NCBI GenBank assembly: GCA_002163005.1
Contig: MAAF01000112.1
Location: 1-44,435, forward strand
Direction of reading: 5' to 3'
DNA from: Colwellia psychrerythraea
Lineage (GTDB): Bacteria; Pseudomonadota; Gammaproteobacteria; Enterobacterales; Alteromonadaceae
DNA: 44,435 nucleotides
Shown in pieces: positions 26,450-36,739 of the stretch. Numbering within the stretch: the stretch's first letter is position 1; every line of letters begins with the position of its first letter. The notes under the pieces were generated by a model. It saw nothing but the letters and a program-made list of their open reading frames with translations, did not search any database and was not told the origin of the DNA. The translations under genes and the position numbers were made by a program.

Positions 26450-26787
26450 TATTGTTGCTCTTTAACTTGATCTGTTGACTGGTTAGTAGCTTGTTCTGTT
26501 TGCTCAATTGGCTGTTGAACTGCTTGTTTTTTTTGTGATTCATCAAGCGTAGTTACTGATTGTTCTTGCGATTCAACACTTTCACTTATACTTTTTTCTT
26601 GGCTTTCATCACTTTGTGCAACAGTTTCAGCTTTTGAAATAACCGCTTGCTCAGGTGTTTGGTACAAATCACCTTTAATGCCACACGCAGATAAAAATAT
26701 GACAGCAACAAAGGTCAGTAAAAATAATTTAAAGTTTAATTTTTGATGTAGCTTTTGATGTAAGTAATGAAGTCTATTGGTACGCAT
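26449..26787 (-). CDS. lptM: LptM/YifL-like small lipoprotein
   Basis: The 112-residue lipoprotein has a basic N-terminus, a hydrophobic helix and lipobox LSAC (Cys35). This is followed by GIKGDLY, the conserved start of mature LptM (YifL), which assists LptD assembly in E. coli. The rest is a Gln/Glu/Ser-rich disordered tail, longer than in E. coli (67 residues in total there). It precedes dapF as in E. coli and is divergent from cyaY. The family is assigned from lipobox context and synteny. Confidence 0.85.
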   Translation of the reverse strand: MRTNRLHYLHQKLHQKLNFKLFLLTFVAVIFLSACGIKGDLYQTPEQAVISKAETVAQSDESQEKSISESVESQEQSVTTLDESQKKQAVQQPIEQTEQATNQSTDQVKEQQ

Positions 26788-26941
26788 GATGGTTTTTTGC
26801 CATGAAAGTCGTTTAAATCAAGCTTTTTAGCGTAACTTAACCGCTCTGTATCTATATTTATTTTGTCTGATTGCTATTATACTCACATGCTTATCAACAA
26901 TTATACTCACTTAGACAAATAATGTATTTAAAGGATAAGCA

Positions 26942-27262
26942 ATGAACGATAGCCAATACAACTTGATCGCCGAAGCACTCCTTCTCGCTATAGAAGAGGC
27001 GATTGAAGACTCTGGTGTCGACATAGATTATGAAGGAGTGGGCGGGTTATTAACGCTGACTTTTAAAAATAACAGCAAAGTGATAATAAACAAGCAAGCA
27101 CCCTTGCATGAAATATGGGTAGCAACAAAATTCAACGGACACCATTTTGTCTTAAATAATGATAGTTGGACAGATAAACGCAGTGGTGAAGAGTTTTGGC
27201 AGTTTTTATCAAATGCAGTAAGCACACAAGCTGAAACTGAATTAACGCTTTCAGCACAGTAA
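26942..27262 (+). CDS. cyaY: Frataxin-like iron-sulfur assembly protein CyaY
   Basis: CyaY binds iron through an acidic ridge and modulates IscS in Fe-S cluster assembly. The 106-residue protein has the acidic first helix (residues 4-25 include EALLLAIEEAIEDSGVDIDYE), and the frataxin strands with a LHEIWVATKFNGHHF core. An AAGGAT sits 6 bases before ATG 26942. It is divergent from lptM and 24 bases ahead of hemC, so cyaY and the hem genes may share a transcript. The intergenic 26788-26941 has two ATTATACTCAC repeats at the expected promoter region. Confidence 0.95.
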   Translation: MNDSQYNLIAEALLLAIEEAIEDSGVDIDYEGVGGLLTLTFKNNSKVIINKQAPLHEIWVATKFNGHHFVLNNDSWTDKRSGEEFWQFLSNAVSTQAETELTLSAQ

Positions 27263-27286
27263 TAATTATATATTTGGATAAATCGA

Positions 27287-28240
27287 ATGAATAACACAAC
27301 AGTACGAATTGCCACGCGTAAAAGCGCCCTAGCCTTATGGCAAGCAGAATATGTTAAAGCGCAACTTGAGCACTTTCATAACGGTATTAATGTTGAATTA
27401 GTTACTATGACAACGAAAGGCGATATCCTTTTAGACACGCCCTTAGCCAAAATAGGTGGAAAAGGTTTATTTGTTAAAGAGCTTGAAGTTGCCATGCTTG
27501 AAGACCGTGCTGATATTGCTGTTCATTCAATGAAAGATGTTCCTGTCGATTTTCCCGACGGCTTAGGATTAGAAGTCATTTGTCCTCGTGAAGATCCCCG
27601 TGATGCATTTGTTTCTAATACCATTAAATCATTAAGCGATTTACCCCAAGGCGCAATTGTTGGCACGTCAAGCTTACGCCGTCAGTGCCAATTAAAAGCA
27701 AGCCGTCCTGATTTAGATATTCGTGTTTTACGTGGCAATGTAAATACCCGCTTAAGAAAATTAGATGAAGGTCAATACGACGCCATCATTTTAGCTGCTG
27801 CAGGCCTAATTCGCTTAGAAATGAGTGAACGTATTGCGCAATTCATCGAACCAGAAGAAATGCTTCCTGCAAATGGACAAGGCGCTGTTGGCATTGAATG
27901 TCGTAATGATGATGAAACAATTAAAGCATTATTAGCACCATTAGAATGTACTAGTACCCGTATTCGTGTTCTTGCAGAACGTGCAATGAATAAAGCGCTT
28001 GAAGGTGGTTGTCAGGTACCTATTGGTAGCTATGGTGTGATTTCTGCTGATGGAAAAAACATCCACTTACGTGGGTTAGTTGGCGCTGTTGATGGTAGTG
28101 AAATGATCGAAAGTGAAATCACCGGTCCTGTTGAAGAAGGTGAAGCATTAGGGAATAAGCTCGCGCAAGAGTTACTTAGCCGAGGTGCAGATAAAATCTT
28201 AAAGCAAGTTTATTCAGAAAATAATGCACAAGATAACTAA
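27287..28240 (+). CDS. hemC: Hydroxymethylbilane synthase (porphobilinogen deaminase)
   Basis: HemC joins four porphobilinogen units to hydroxymethylbilane in heme synthesis. The 317-residue protein has the [12 protein letters not shown] start, the VHSMKDVP block, the arginines of the [11 protein letters not shown] region, and Cys242 in EGGCQVPIG, the dipyrromethane cofactor attachment cysteine. It starts the hemC-hemD-hemX-hemY operon and overlaps hemD by 17 bases. Confidence 0.97.
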   Translation: MNNTTVRIATRKSALALWQAEYVKAQLEHFHNGINVELVTMTTKGDILLDTPLAKIGGKGLFVKELEVAMLEDRADIAVHSMKDVPVDFPDGLGLEVICPREDPRDAFVSNTIKSLSDLPQGAIVGTSSLRRQCQLKASRPDLDIRVLRGNVNTRLRKLDEGQYDAIILAAAGLIRLEMSERIAQFIEPEEMLPANGQGAVGIECRNDDETIKALLAPLECTSTRIRVLAERAMNKALEGGCQVPIGSYGVISADGKNIHLRGLVGAVDGSEMIESEITGPVEEGEALGNKLAQELLSRGADKILKQVYSENNAQDN

Positions 28241-29066
28241 ACACACCGAACAATTGTCTCAAGTGACAGCGCTTGAGACATCAACAAATGAGCCGGCTTT
28301 ACTTACACCAGGTAAACCACTTAGGGTCTTAATTACCCGTCCTAAAGCCAAAGCTCAGCAACTTGCTTCGTTACTTAATCAACAAGGCATAGTTAATACC
28401 AGCCAAACCCTATTTGATTATCAAAAGAATGCCAGTGCTCACGAAATAGCTACAGCGCTAAAACAGGCAGATATACTAATTTTTGTTAGTGTTGCTGCCG
28501 TCGAATTTGCTCACGCCAGCTACCCATTTCCGAACAAGCTATCTCAAACCATTTTCGCTGTCGGTAATGCCACTAAAAAGGCATTACAAGCAATCGGCAT
28601 TACTACCACTTTATCGCCATCTCCCCAACAAGAGCACAGTGAAGGTTTACTTAACCTGTCACAATTGTCTAAAGTTGTTGGTAAAAGAATAATAATCTTT
28701 CGTGGCAATGGTGGACGAGAGCACATTGCTAACAGCTTAACGCTACGTGGTGCTGAGGTTCAATATGTTGAAAGTTACCAACGTGTATGGCGAACATTAC
28801 CAATAATTATTGCTGAGCAATGGCGAGCACAAAAAATTAACTGTATTGTCGTTACCAGTAACGATATATTAATAGCATTATTAAAATACCTAGCCAGTGC
28901 TACAAATAACACAGATAATTATTGGCAATCGCAATGCTTGTGGGTAGTGGTCAGTGATCGTATTGAAAAAAATGCCAAAGCTTTAGGCTTAACACGGGTA
29001 ATTAATACCCATGGCGCTAGCTCCCAAGTACTCTGTAATGCGTTGCAAGCCCTCTCTTGTTCGTAA
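28224..29066 (+). CDS. hemD: Uroporphyrinogen-III synthase
   Basis: HemD cyclises hydroxymethylbilane to uroporphyrinogen III. The 280-residue protein is divergent, as is usual for the family. It has the [17 protein letters not shown] start of domain 1, a [14 protein letters not shown] segment, [17 protein letters not shown] and the IVVTSNDIL strand. ATG 28224 lies within the hemC end, which suggests coupled translation. The first 30 residues are an unconserved extension, so a later start is possible but none is clearly better. Confidence 0.92.
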   Translation: MHKITKHTEQLSQVTALETSTNEPALLTPGKPLRVLITRPKAKAQQLASLLNQQGIVNTSQTLFDYQKNASAHEIATALKQADILIFVSVAAVEFAHASYPFPNKLSQTIFAVGNATKKALQAIGITTTLSPSPQQEHSEGLLNLSQLSKVVGKRIIIFRGNGGREHIANSLTLRGAEVQYVESYQRVWRTLPIIIAEQWRAQKINCIVVTSNDILIALLKYLASATNNTDNYWQSQCLWVVVSDRIEKNAKALGLTRVINTHGASSQVLCNALQALSCS

Positions 29067-29104
29067 GCCTATTTATAAAGTAAATAACGATGGAATATAG
29101 AATT

Positions 29105-30496
29105 ATGTCGGATAATGAAGTCTCTAAAAATAAACTATCGGATAATAGCGACACCGAGAAAAAAGAGGCCGCTACGCTTTCACCTGGTAGTACTGCCAAT
29201 AAAACTTCAGCAACAGAGAATGATAACGTGGAGACTAAAAAAGCTACGCTTTCAAAACCTGAACCAAAAAAATCAGCGGCAAGTACCGGAGCAAGGAAAT
29301 CGTCCCCATCAAATACGCAGGTCGCAACTGACAAGCCTTCTAATAAAACCGCGACTATTGCACTGGTGATTGCCTCAATAAGTATTTTTGCGTCTATTGG
29401 TCATTATGTTTGGCAACAGCAACAAAGTAGCGCGCAACTTTTAACGCTTAATCAACAAAACCAGCAAGCAATACAACAAAGCCAAGTGCAGCTAAAAAAC
29501 AGTTTAACGGCGGAATTTAACCGACAGTTACAGCAACAGCATAGAACGACTAGTCAATCACAAGAAAGTGCCAAACAAGCACATCTTGATAGTGATACTC
29601 AACTACAGCGGCTAATTACTCAAATAAGGCAGTTAGAGCAGCAAGTGAGCCTGCGACAACCTAATGACTGGCTAATACATGAAGCCGAATACCTAGTTCG
29701 CGTAGCAGCGCGCACCATGTGGTTAGAGCGAGACACTAAAGCGGCTATCAATTTACTGCGTGATGCCGATAATCGCCTTAAAGAATTAGATCAACCTAAA
29801 TTTTTGCCAGTACGGGCATTAATTAATGAAGATATTGAAAGTTTAGCCTTAATGCCTACATTGCAAAATCAAGAAGCTATTTTAACCTTGATGGCACTTA
29901 ACAAGCAGGTGCCATCCTTAACACTAGCTGGTGTTAATTTAACTGACGCACTCGACCAAACGACAGAAGATCTGGCTCTCTCTGATAATATCGGCGATTG
30001 GCAAGAGAACTTAGCCAAAACCTGGCATAAATTTCTCAACGATTTTATCACGGTTCGCAGAAGAACAGGGATGGTTGAGCCATTAATGGCTCCTGATCAA
30101 CAACAGCACTTAAAGCAAAATTTAAGCCTAAAAGTACAACTGGTGCAATGGGCGGCGAGTGAACAAAAAGAAGAAGTTTACCAGCAAACTTTACTTGATA
30201 TTCAGCAATGGTTAAATGAATTCTTTGATATGAACTTACCAGCAAACGCAAACTTTTATAAATCAATAGAGCAGCTCAAGCAACAGACCATTCATTATGA
30301 CTACCCAAGTGATTTACGTTCATTGGCGGCAATAAAACGTTTGTTGCAAGATTCCAATCAAGCAACGAAACCGCAAACCTCTAAATCAAAAAGTATAAAA
30401 ATCGAACAAGTGGAAAAACAGGTTGTTGAACCCACATCGGTACCAAAAGACAGTCCTAAACCTGAAAGTGAAGAAGCGAGTGGAGGTCAGTTATGA
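29105..30496 (+). CDS. hemX: HemX-like membrane protein of the hemCD operon
   Basis: The 463-residue protein has a disordered Ser/Lys/Thr-rich cytoplasmic head (about 1-75), one transmembrane helix (about 78-98, IALVIASISIFASIGHYVW), a Gln-rich coiled coil (about 100-165), then a helical domain with LIHEAEYLVRVAARTMWLERDT. This is the HemX family that follows hemD in gammaproteobacteria. It is an annotated uroporphyrinogen-III methyltransferase-like protein but has no SAM-dependent methyltransferase motif, so the enzyme name is doubtful. ATG 29105 has GGAA 9 bases before it; ATG 29090 is an in-frame alternative. It overlaps hemY by 4 bases (ATGA). Confidence 0.85.
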   Translation: MSDNEVSKNKLSDNSDTEKKEAATLSPGSTANKTSATENDNVETKKATLSKPEPKKSAASTGARKSSPSNTQVATDKPSNKTATIALVIASISIFASIGHYVWQQQQSSAQLLTLNQQNQQAIQQSQVQLKNSLTAEFNRQLQQQHRTTSQSQESAKQAHLDSDTQLQRLITQIRQLEQQVSLRQPNDWLIHEAEYLVRVAARTMWLERDTKAAINLLRDADNRLKELDQPKFLPVRALINEDIESLALMPTLQNQEAILTLMALNKQVPSLTLAGVNLTDALDQTTEDLALSDNIGDWQENLAKTWHKFLNDFITVRRRTGMVEPLMAPDQQQHLKQNLSLKVQLVQWAASEQKEEVYQQTLLDIQQWLNEFFDMNLPANANFYKSIEQLKQQTIHYDYPSDLRSLAAIKRLLQDSNQATKPQTSKSKSIKIEQVEKQVVEPTSVPKDSPKPESEEASGGQL

Positions 30497-31704
30497 TCCG
30501 CATAATCATTGCCTTGATCATCTTTTTCAGCGTGATGGCAATAAGCCCTTTTTTAATCGATGAAAAAGGCTACATTCTTATTGCTATGGGTAACACCACC
30601 ATTGAGTTAACCGTATTATCAGCTGGTATTATGTTAACGCTACTTTTTATTGCGCTAATTATTAGTTTAAAACTATTACGCGGTGGTATAAATTTTAGCT
30701 TTGGTACCTGGAATAAACTCGCTTTTGCCGGACAACGTCGCGGTATTGCCAACTTCAATAAAGGTCTTGCTGCTTATATGTTAGAGGACTATAGCCAAGC
30801 AGAAGAATTATTCGCTAAAAGTGCTATTCCATCAAAAAGAAAACAAAGCGCTTACCTACTTGCTGCCTCGGCATCGGCAAAGTTAGACCTCAACAGTAAT
30901 ACCAATCACTATTTAACATTACTTGAAAAAGAAACCGTTAAACTCAAAGATGTTGGTTTAGAAAGTCTCATTGTTAATATTAAATTATTAATGAACCAAG
31001 ATAAGACTGAAACCTACGCTAAAGCCCGTGCGCTAATTGATGAAAATCATAAACAAATTGGCCACGACGCACGTTTATTGGCACTTGAAATTGATTTATG
31101 CATCATAGAACAACGCTTTGCAAAAGCTGTACAATACATAGCAACAGCACGTAAAGAAAAAACAATTATCGATGAAACTGTTCAAGCATGGGAGCAACTG
31201 ACCTTTTACGGTAGCTTTAATGAAAGTATCAAACAGCATGATAGCAAAGCATTGTTTGATAATTGGAATGGTCTAAGCCGTAAGGTTAAACAACGGGAAG
31301 TCGTGTTATTTGCTTACTGCAAAGTATTAGCCGAAAACGAAATTATCGAACCGTTAAATAAGTTATTGGTACCACTTTTTAAAAAGTCACCAAGCAGCGA
31401 CTTTTTAAAGCAAATACGTAACTTACCTATTAAAAGCGCCGATGAATTAATTGCGATAGTACAGAAACAACTTCATAAGGATGCTCATAATGGTAAATGG
31501 CTTAGTTGTTTAGGCCATTTAGCTTTGATGAGTAAGCAATATTCTATGGCAGAAAAAGCCTTTGGTAGCCTAATAAAGCTAGAAGATGGGGAGTATGGTA
31601 AGCAATATGATCGTCAAGATTTACAAGCATTAGCACAAGCCCATAGTAAACAAGAGCAATATCAATTGGCTGATTCTATATGGTCAAAAGCAAACTCTTT
31701 ATAA
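30493..31704 (+). CDS. hemY: HemY-like TPR membrane protein
   Basis: The 403-residue protein has two N-terminal transmembrane helices (about 2-24 and 38-60) and the RRGIANFNKGLAAYMLEDYSQAEELF start of a TPR-rich cytoplasmic or periplasmic domain. The family is HemY of the gammaproteobacterial hem operon, not the protoporphyrinogen oxidase also called HemY. Its start overlaps the hemX stop (ATGA). A role in heme-pathway protein scaffolding is assumed, not shown. Confidence 0.88.
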   Translation: MIRIIIALIIFFSVMAISPFLIDEKGYILIAMGNTTIELTVLSAGIMLTLLFIALIISLKLLRGGINFSFGTWNKLAFAGQRRGIANFNKGLAAYMLEDYSQAEELFAKSAIPSKRKQSAYLLAASASAKLDLNSNTNHYLTLLEKETVKLKDVGLESLIVNIKLLMNQDKTETYAKARALIDENHKQIGHDARLLALEIDLCIIEQRFAKAVQYIATARKEKTIIDETVQAWEQLTFYGSFNESIKQHDSKALFDNWNGLSRKVKQREVVLFAYCKVLAENEIIEPLNKLLVPLFKKSPSSDFLKQIRNLPIKSADELIAIVQKQLHKDAHNGKWLSCLGHLALMSKQYSMAEKAFGSLIKLEDGEYGKQYDRQDLQALAQAHSKQEQYQLADSIWSKANSL

Positions 31705-31717
31705 ACAACCTCAGGTT

Positions 31718-31752
31718 ATTGTTGAGTTATTGCTAGATAAACACTCAACAAT
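31718..31752. terminator. Hairpin between hemY and the convergent DUF3565 gene
   Basis: ATTGTTGAGT (31718-31727) pairs with ACTCAACAAT (31743-31752) over 10 bp, loop of 15 bases. It lacks a T run, so it is a transcript-end hairpin candidate only. Confidence 0.4.
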
Positions 31753-31766
31753 GACCGGCCCTACTT

Positions 31767-31973
31767 TTAAAGCTGATCCTTAGGCGCGGCCTCATCACAT
31801 TTCTTACATTTTAACAGATATCCCAACATACCTTGTCGCCCACTAAGTGAATTCACCCAAGGTCGATTAATAAAAGGGGGATTATGTCTAACATGTTGAA
31901 AATGACCACAGGCAAGCTGTGCCACCCAATGGTTTTCTTCATCTTTATGATAACCACAAATTGCTTGTTTCAT
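31767..31973 (-). CDS. DUF3565 family protein
   Basis: A 68-residue soluble protein starting MKQAICGYHKDEENHWVA, with the DUF3565 pattern LACGHFQHVRHNPPFINRPWV and a C-terminal CKKCD. Cys and His positions (CGH, HVRH, CKKC) could form a small zinc site. The domain's function is unknown. It is convergent with hemY and lies just after the FG-GAP gene on the same strand, 35 bases downstream. Confidence 0.85.
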   Translation of the reverse strand: MKQAICGYHKDEENHWVAQLACGHFQHVRHNPPFINRPWVNSLSGRQGMLGYLLKCKKCDEAAPKDQL

Positions 31974-32008
31974 TATGAGTTCACTACGTTAATACTACTG
32001 GTTTGGTA

Positions 32009-33544
32009 TTATTTAGAAAAAAGCACTTTAAACTGTTTAGCTTTATCTTCACCATCCAGACGAGAGAATTTCATCAGCATATCTTCTTTGCCATCACCAT
32101 TTAAATCTTCAACCATAACCAGATTGCCATCTTTTGGTAACTGAGTACTGTAACTAATACTGCGTTTTTTAAATGATTTTTTCTTCTTATTGGTTTTTAT
32201 GCCTAAATATATTTTCAACTCATCGTCATCATCCGACAAGATAAGCTCTTTTAGACCATCTCCATTTAAGTCTGCTAACTTAACAATCGCACTACCACTT
32301 TGCCCTGAGCTTAAGCTAAAAGTGAGTTCTACCTCTTTTTTAATCGCCGGCCGGGTTGGAAATTTATCTTGTTTATTCATTTTGAATACGTAAACATCTT
32401 GGTCAATACCGCCAGTAACTAGAGCACCGATAATTTGCGACAGACCAATGTCAAAGCCCGCGAGTAATACTTCAAGCTTGTCATCATTATTAATATCAAC
32501 AAACTCTAGACCTGTTAATGTACCTTCTGCGTGAATAACGCTGTCAGCCTGTTTTGCATAACTCAATGCCCCTTTACGTTGAGTGCCAAGAAAGATTTCA
32601 TAATCATTAACGCGGTCAAGCACACCTGAAGTTTTGGTATAACGCACGACCATATCGGTAATACCATCTGCATTAACATCACGTAGTTCTTCAATCTTCC
32701 GATATTCAAGATCACTTTGATCTAATTGTTCACCACTTTCATCACGTTTATTCCACCATTCAGTACCACTGATCGCTTCATTGATCGCTAGACGTATTGC
32801 TTTTTTCGTAAAATGACTATTTTCATACTGTGAGTAAATAATCATTTCACCATCACCCACCAATAAAATATCCGTTTTGTTATCAAAGTTAACATCACTA
32901 AAATATAATTTGCTTTCGGTGTAACTTGCTCCTGCAGCTAAAACACGTACGTTGGGCTTTATCGGCAGTGTTTGTTTGGCAAAAGTATTCAATCCTTGGC
33001 CTATAAAAATATGAGTTTTATTAAAGTCAGCAATAATAACGTCATCAAAATCGTCATTATTTAGGTCTTGAATAAAATCGCCTCGGCTAAGAAAATCAGC
33101 TTGATCTTGAATATAAAGCGACTTTACCTTTGCCAGCCGCTTAAATTTATTATTTTGATAAAGGGTCAAAGAATCAGTAGAAAGGAAATAGATACTTTGT
33201 TTTTTCTCATCCTTTTGTTTACTCAAATCAAAGCGATAAAACGCTTTAGGCACTATCGCTTTTTCAGCAACAATATATTGATTAGCAATATGATCTAACT
33301 GATAAATCATTAACCAACGATTACTGTGTTCATCAACAGAAAAAGTAACGAGCTCTTTCCCCTTACTTGGCAGTACATCTGCTGCAATAATTTCTTGGAT
33401 GAGTTTATACGGCGAATCAATAACAACTTCATTAAATTCGACGGTTTTTGACTTGCTTGCTAACGCTGGTGAAGAAGCCACACAACTAAGGGTAACAAGT
33501 AAGGAAAACAAGGTTCTGTTGTTAAACAGTAAAGGTTTTTTCAT
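32009..33544 (-). CDS. Exported FG-GAP/VCBS repeat protein
   Basis: The 511-residue protein has a signal peptide (about 1-29, hydrophobic LFSLLVTLSCVASSPALA) with no lipobox. It then has repeated FG-GAP/VCBS motifs of the type D-x-N-x-D-x-x-D/E (DLNNDDFDD, DVNFDNKTD, DVNADGITD, DINNDDKLE, DLNGDGLKE, DLNGDGKED). These calcium-binding loops form a beta-propeller like integrin alpha chains. It is probably periplasmic or surface-exposed. No enzymatic motif was seen, so ligand or partner is unknown. The gene stands alone between DUF3565 and the MITE-like element. Confidence 0.82.
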   Translation of the reverse strand: MKKPLLFNNRTLFSLLVTLSCVASSPALASKSKTVEFNEVVIDSPYKLIQEIIAADVLPSKGKELVTFSVDEHSNRWLMIYQLDHIANQYIVAEKAIVPKAFYRFDLSKQKDEKKQSIYFLSTDSLTLYQNNKFKRLAKVKSLYIQDQADFLSRGDFIQDLNNDDFDDVIIADFNKTHIFIGQGLNTFAKQTLPIKPNVRVLAAGASYTESKLYFSDVNFDNKTDILLVGDGEMIIYSQYENSHFTKKAIRLAINEAISGTEWWNKRDESGEQLDQSDLEYRKIEELRDVNADGITDMVVRYTKTSGVLDRVNDYEIFLGTQRKGALSYAKQADSVIHAEGTLTGLEFVDINNDDKLEVLLAGFDIGLSQIIGALVTGGIDQDVYVFKMNKQDKFPTRPAIKKEVELTFSLSSGQSGSAIVKLADLNGDGLKELILSDDDDELKIYLGIKTNKKKKSFKKRSISYSTQLPKDGNLVMVEDLNGDGKEDMLMKFSRLDGEDKAKQFKVLFSK

Positions 33545-33601
33545 AGTATAAGCTTCATTTAGTGAGTTCCATATCGTAAGTCATGTCTATCTTCTGAGAA
33601 A

Positions 33602-33772
33602 TACATATCCATTACCATTTAAAATGCATGTTGCAGAGTACTTGAGCTATTTCAATACAAGGTACAACAACGTAGTGATGTGTTTAGAACATTAAAAACA
33701 AATAGAGTTCCTTAACTAAAGACGTTTCTAACTACGATTTAACCTTGCATCCTAAATGGTGACTGGTATGTA
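33602..33772. mobile_element. MITE-like element with 26-bp imperfect terminal inverted repeats
   Basis: 33602-33627 and the reverse complement of 33747-33772 match at 20 of 26 positions (both begin TACATA and contain CCATTTA). Similarity continues more weakly inward (AGGT...CGTAGT). The 171-bp span has no ORF and lies in the only noncoding gap here, between the FG-GAP and kinase genes. Clear target-site duplications were not seen. It could be a non-autonomous element or a decayed repeat. Confidence 0.4.
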
Positions 33773-33800
33773 TAACATAGCCGAGTGCAACGGCAATAAA

Positions 33801-33829
33801 AAAGCTGTTACATAATATGTAACAGCTTT
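33801..33829 (-). terminator. Rho-independent terminator of the sensor kinase gene
   Basis: A 13-bp perfect stem (33801-33813 with 33817-33829), loop AAT, is followed on the - strand by a T run (TTTTTT). It lies 53 bases after the kinase stop. Confidence 0.88.
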
Positions 33830-36203
33830 ATTTAATTAACTAAAATCAACACAATAATATTATATTGCCGACTGCGCCAACCTAACTATAACCGACGTAA
33901 TCCGCTTGTAGTTTCTTAGCAAGCATGGCACTCATCATCGCCCTTAACGCTGCTGGTTTTACTAACTTACGCATATATCCCACATCTAAACTTTTGGCCT
34001 TATCTTCAATGCCAGACTCAGTTGTCGCCGTGATTAATATAGCGGGTAATGAATGGTGACATTGACTACGCAAATCATTAATTAAGGTTAAGCCATCAAC
34101 TTGCTTGCCTTGTGGATCATCAATTTGATAACCCAATTGATAATCTACCAATAATATATCAATTTCATTACTGTGATTAGCAAACTCTTCCATGGCTGTT
34201 TCTCTAGAATCTGCTGCGAGGATATTACATTGCCATGCCGAAAGTAGCTCAACCATGCCACTGAGTACATCCGGATCATTATCAATACATAAGACGGTTA
34301 TGTCTTTTAAAGCGACGGCAAAACTTGGGATATTAGTACTACTTTGCACAAGTGGTTCAGCTTGCTCTACTTGCACAGAAAATTTACAGCCTTGCATAGT
34401 TTTTGATTGTAAACTTAAGGTGTGTCCCAATAATTGCGCCAAACTTTGCGTGATATTAAGCCCTAAACCTAATCCTCTGCCCGCATGATTATTTGGGGTA
34501 TTAAGTTGGGTAAATTGCTCGAACACCACAACCTGCTTCTCAACTGGAATACCTGGCCCATTATCTAAAATTTGTATGATTACTTGATTATTAAAGACTC
34601 GGGCACCCAATAATACTTTTCCTGGGCTCGCATACCTAAATGCATTACCAACAAGGTTTTGAATGATACGTCTTAATAAGTGCCTATCTGACTTCACCCA
34701 TACTTTACTCACTGCCAAGCGAAACTCTACTGACTTCTCAATTGCAAGGGCTGAAAATTCTTGCGCTAAATCTTCAAATAATTCATTCAGTGCGAATGCT
34801 TGAATATTAGCTTTGATGTTGCCACTTTCTAATCGCGCAATTTCTGCTAAATCGGCCAATAAATCATTCGCCGCTTTAAGGGATCGATCGATATTTTCTA
34901 CTTGCCTTTGCTGAACAGTCGTTAAATTATTTTGTTCTGACAATGCCGAAGTAAATAATCTCGCGGCTTCAAGCGGCTGCATTAAATCATGGCTACAGGC
35001 GTTTAGGTACTGACTCTTTTTCAAATGCGCTTGCTCTGCTTTCTCATGTGCCTTCGCTAGCGCTTCATTCGTTTTAGCTAAAGTTAGCGTACGTTCATAA
35101 ACGCGGGTTTCAAGATCAAGGTTTGCTTCTTTCAGGACTTGCTCTGCTTGTCGATATGCCGTGATATCAGAAAACAACATTACAAAACCGCCACCAGGGA
35201 GAGGATTACCTTCAATGCGAATAGTTTGGCCACTCACTTGTTGGCGCTCCGAGCTATGCGGGCTACCTTTACGTAAAAAATCTAAACGACGTTCTACCTG
35301 TGACTCTATATCACCAGAGCCGCACAAGCCTCGTTGCACGTTATGACGAATAAGCGCGGATATTGGGCTGCCCATATAGACTAACTCAGGAGGGTATTCG
35401 AATAAGTCTAAGTATTTTTTATTCCAAGCAACTAAGCGTAACTCATCATCAACAATCGAAATGCCCTCACTAGCATTCTCAATAGCACTTTGTAGTAAGT
35501 GTTGTGAAAACTCTTGCTGTTGACTCGATGCATCTTCAACAAGCACCGCCAGCTCTTCAAGGGCAATATCACGACCATCCAATGCGGAAGAGAGCACTAG
35601 TCGTGCCGAAGATGAGCCCATAACAGTTGCTAAGGTATTTTCGGTATGTTGGATCAGTTGTTGATTATAAATGACATTGCCCAACTCCTTTTTATCATGC
35701 GATGATAAAAAGGAGTTAAAGTTAGCTTGTGCTTTTTCCAAGCCAACGAAACGCGAGGCTAATAATTCTAACTCTTGCACATCAAGCTGTCTTTTTTTCT
35801 CAACTTTTAATAACTTAGGTGACTGCCACTCTAAAAACAATGATGCTTGTACTCGCTCTTGTACACTTTGTCTGCTGATTTGAGACAAAGCCCACATTAC
35901 AATAATGTTAGCGCCTAAACTAAATAAGGTCGCCGTGGTTTTAACAGGCAAAAATCCTTCGGCAAAAGGCGAAGCATATAGACCAAACTGAGGTAAAAAG
36001 TTAAGAGTCAGCCACAGAATAAAACCAACTAAAATCCCTGCATAAACGCCCATTAAACTAGCACGACGCCAATAAAAAGCGGCGATAAGGGCAGGTGTTA
36101 ATTGTGCGAAAGCGCCAAAGGCCACTTCCCCTAATGAAGAGAGTGTATCTGGTGAAGCCATGATGAAAACACCATAACCTAACAAAATAACAAACAAAGC
36201 CAA

Positions 36204-36739
36204 TAATTTTCTAATATTTAACAATCGCTTGCGGAAGTTATCATAATCGGTTTGTGCTACTTTTTGACGACGATAAAGCAGAGGGAAGACAATTTCATTA
36301 CTCAGCATAGTACTCAAAGCAATGGAAGAGATAATTACCATAGAGCTCGCTGCCGAGACTGCACCTAAGAAGGCAAATAAGGTCAACCATGTTTGTTGGG
36401 TAACGTCAGGAAGGAAGAGTACATATGTATCAGAAGGCACGGTATTACCAAGAAGCATTTGACCGGCTAAACCCAACGGCACTGCAAAAAAGGCAAAAAT
36501 CAAAATATATATTGGGAAAACTCGACGACTTAACCAAGTATCTCTTTGGTCTTTAAGCTCAACTACCATGACTTGAAATTGCCTAGGTAAAGACAAGAAA
36601 GCCGCCATAACAATGACCAACAAAGCAAACATCGACGTTACATTATCTATGGTTAATTGCTGTTCTAATAATTCATCAGCATTGGCCTGCTGCCAAATAT
36701 CTGCTGGCGAGTCATACAGGACAAAACAAACAAAGATAC
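36204..36739 (-). repeat. 536-bp tandem duplication, copy A (proximal to kinase 3' end)
   Basis: This block is repeated immediately as 36740-37275; I found no differences by eye. It covers codons for SLC5 transmembrane segments (VTSMFALLVIVMAAF through FRKRLLNIRKL). An 11-bp direct repeat AACAAACAAAG at 36189-36199 and 36725-36735 lies at the ends, 536 bp apart. Confidence 0.95.

Noticed and set aside
33882..36632. The 916-residue frame as an independent short sensor kinase gene
   Set aside because: Its N-terminus is a truncated symporter domain inside a perfect duplication, and removing one copy joins it to the upstream frame.
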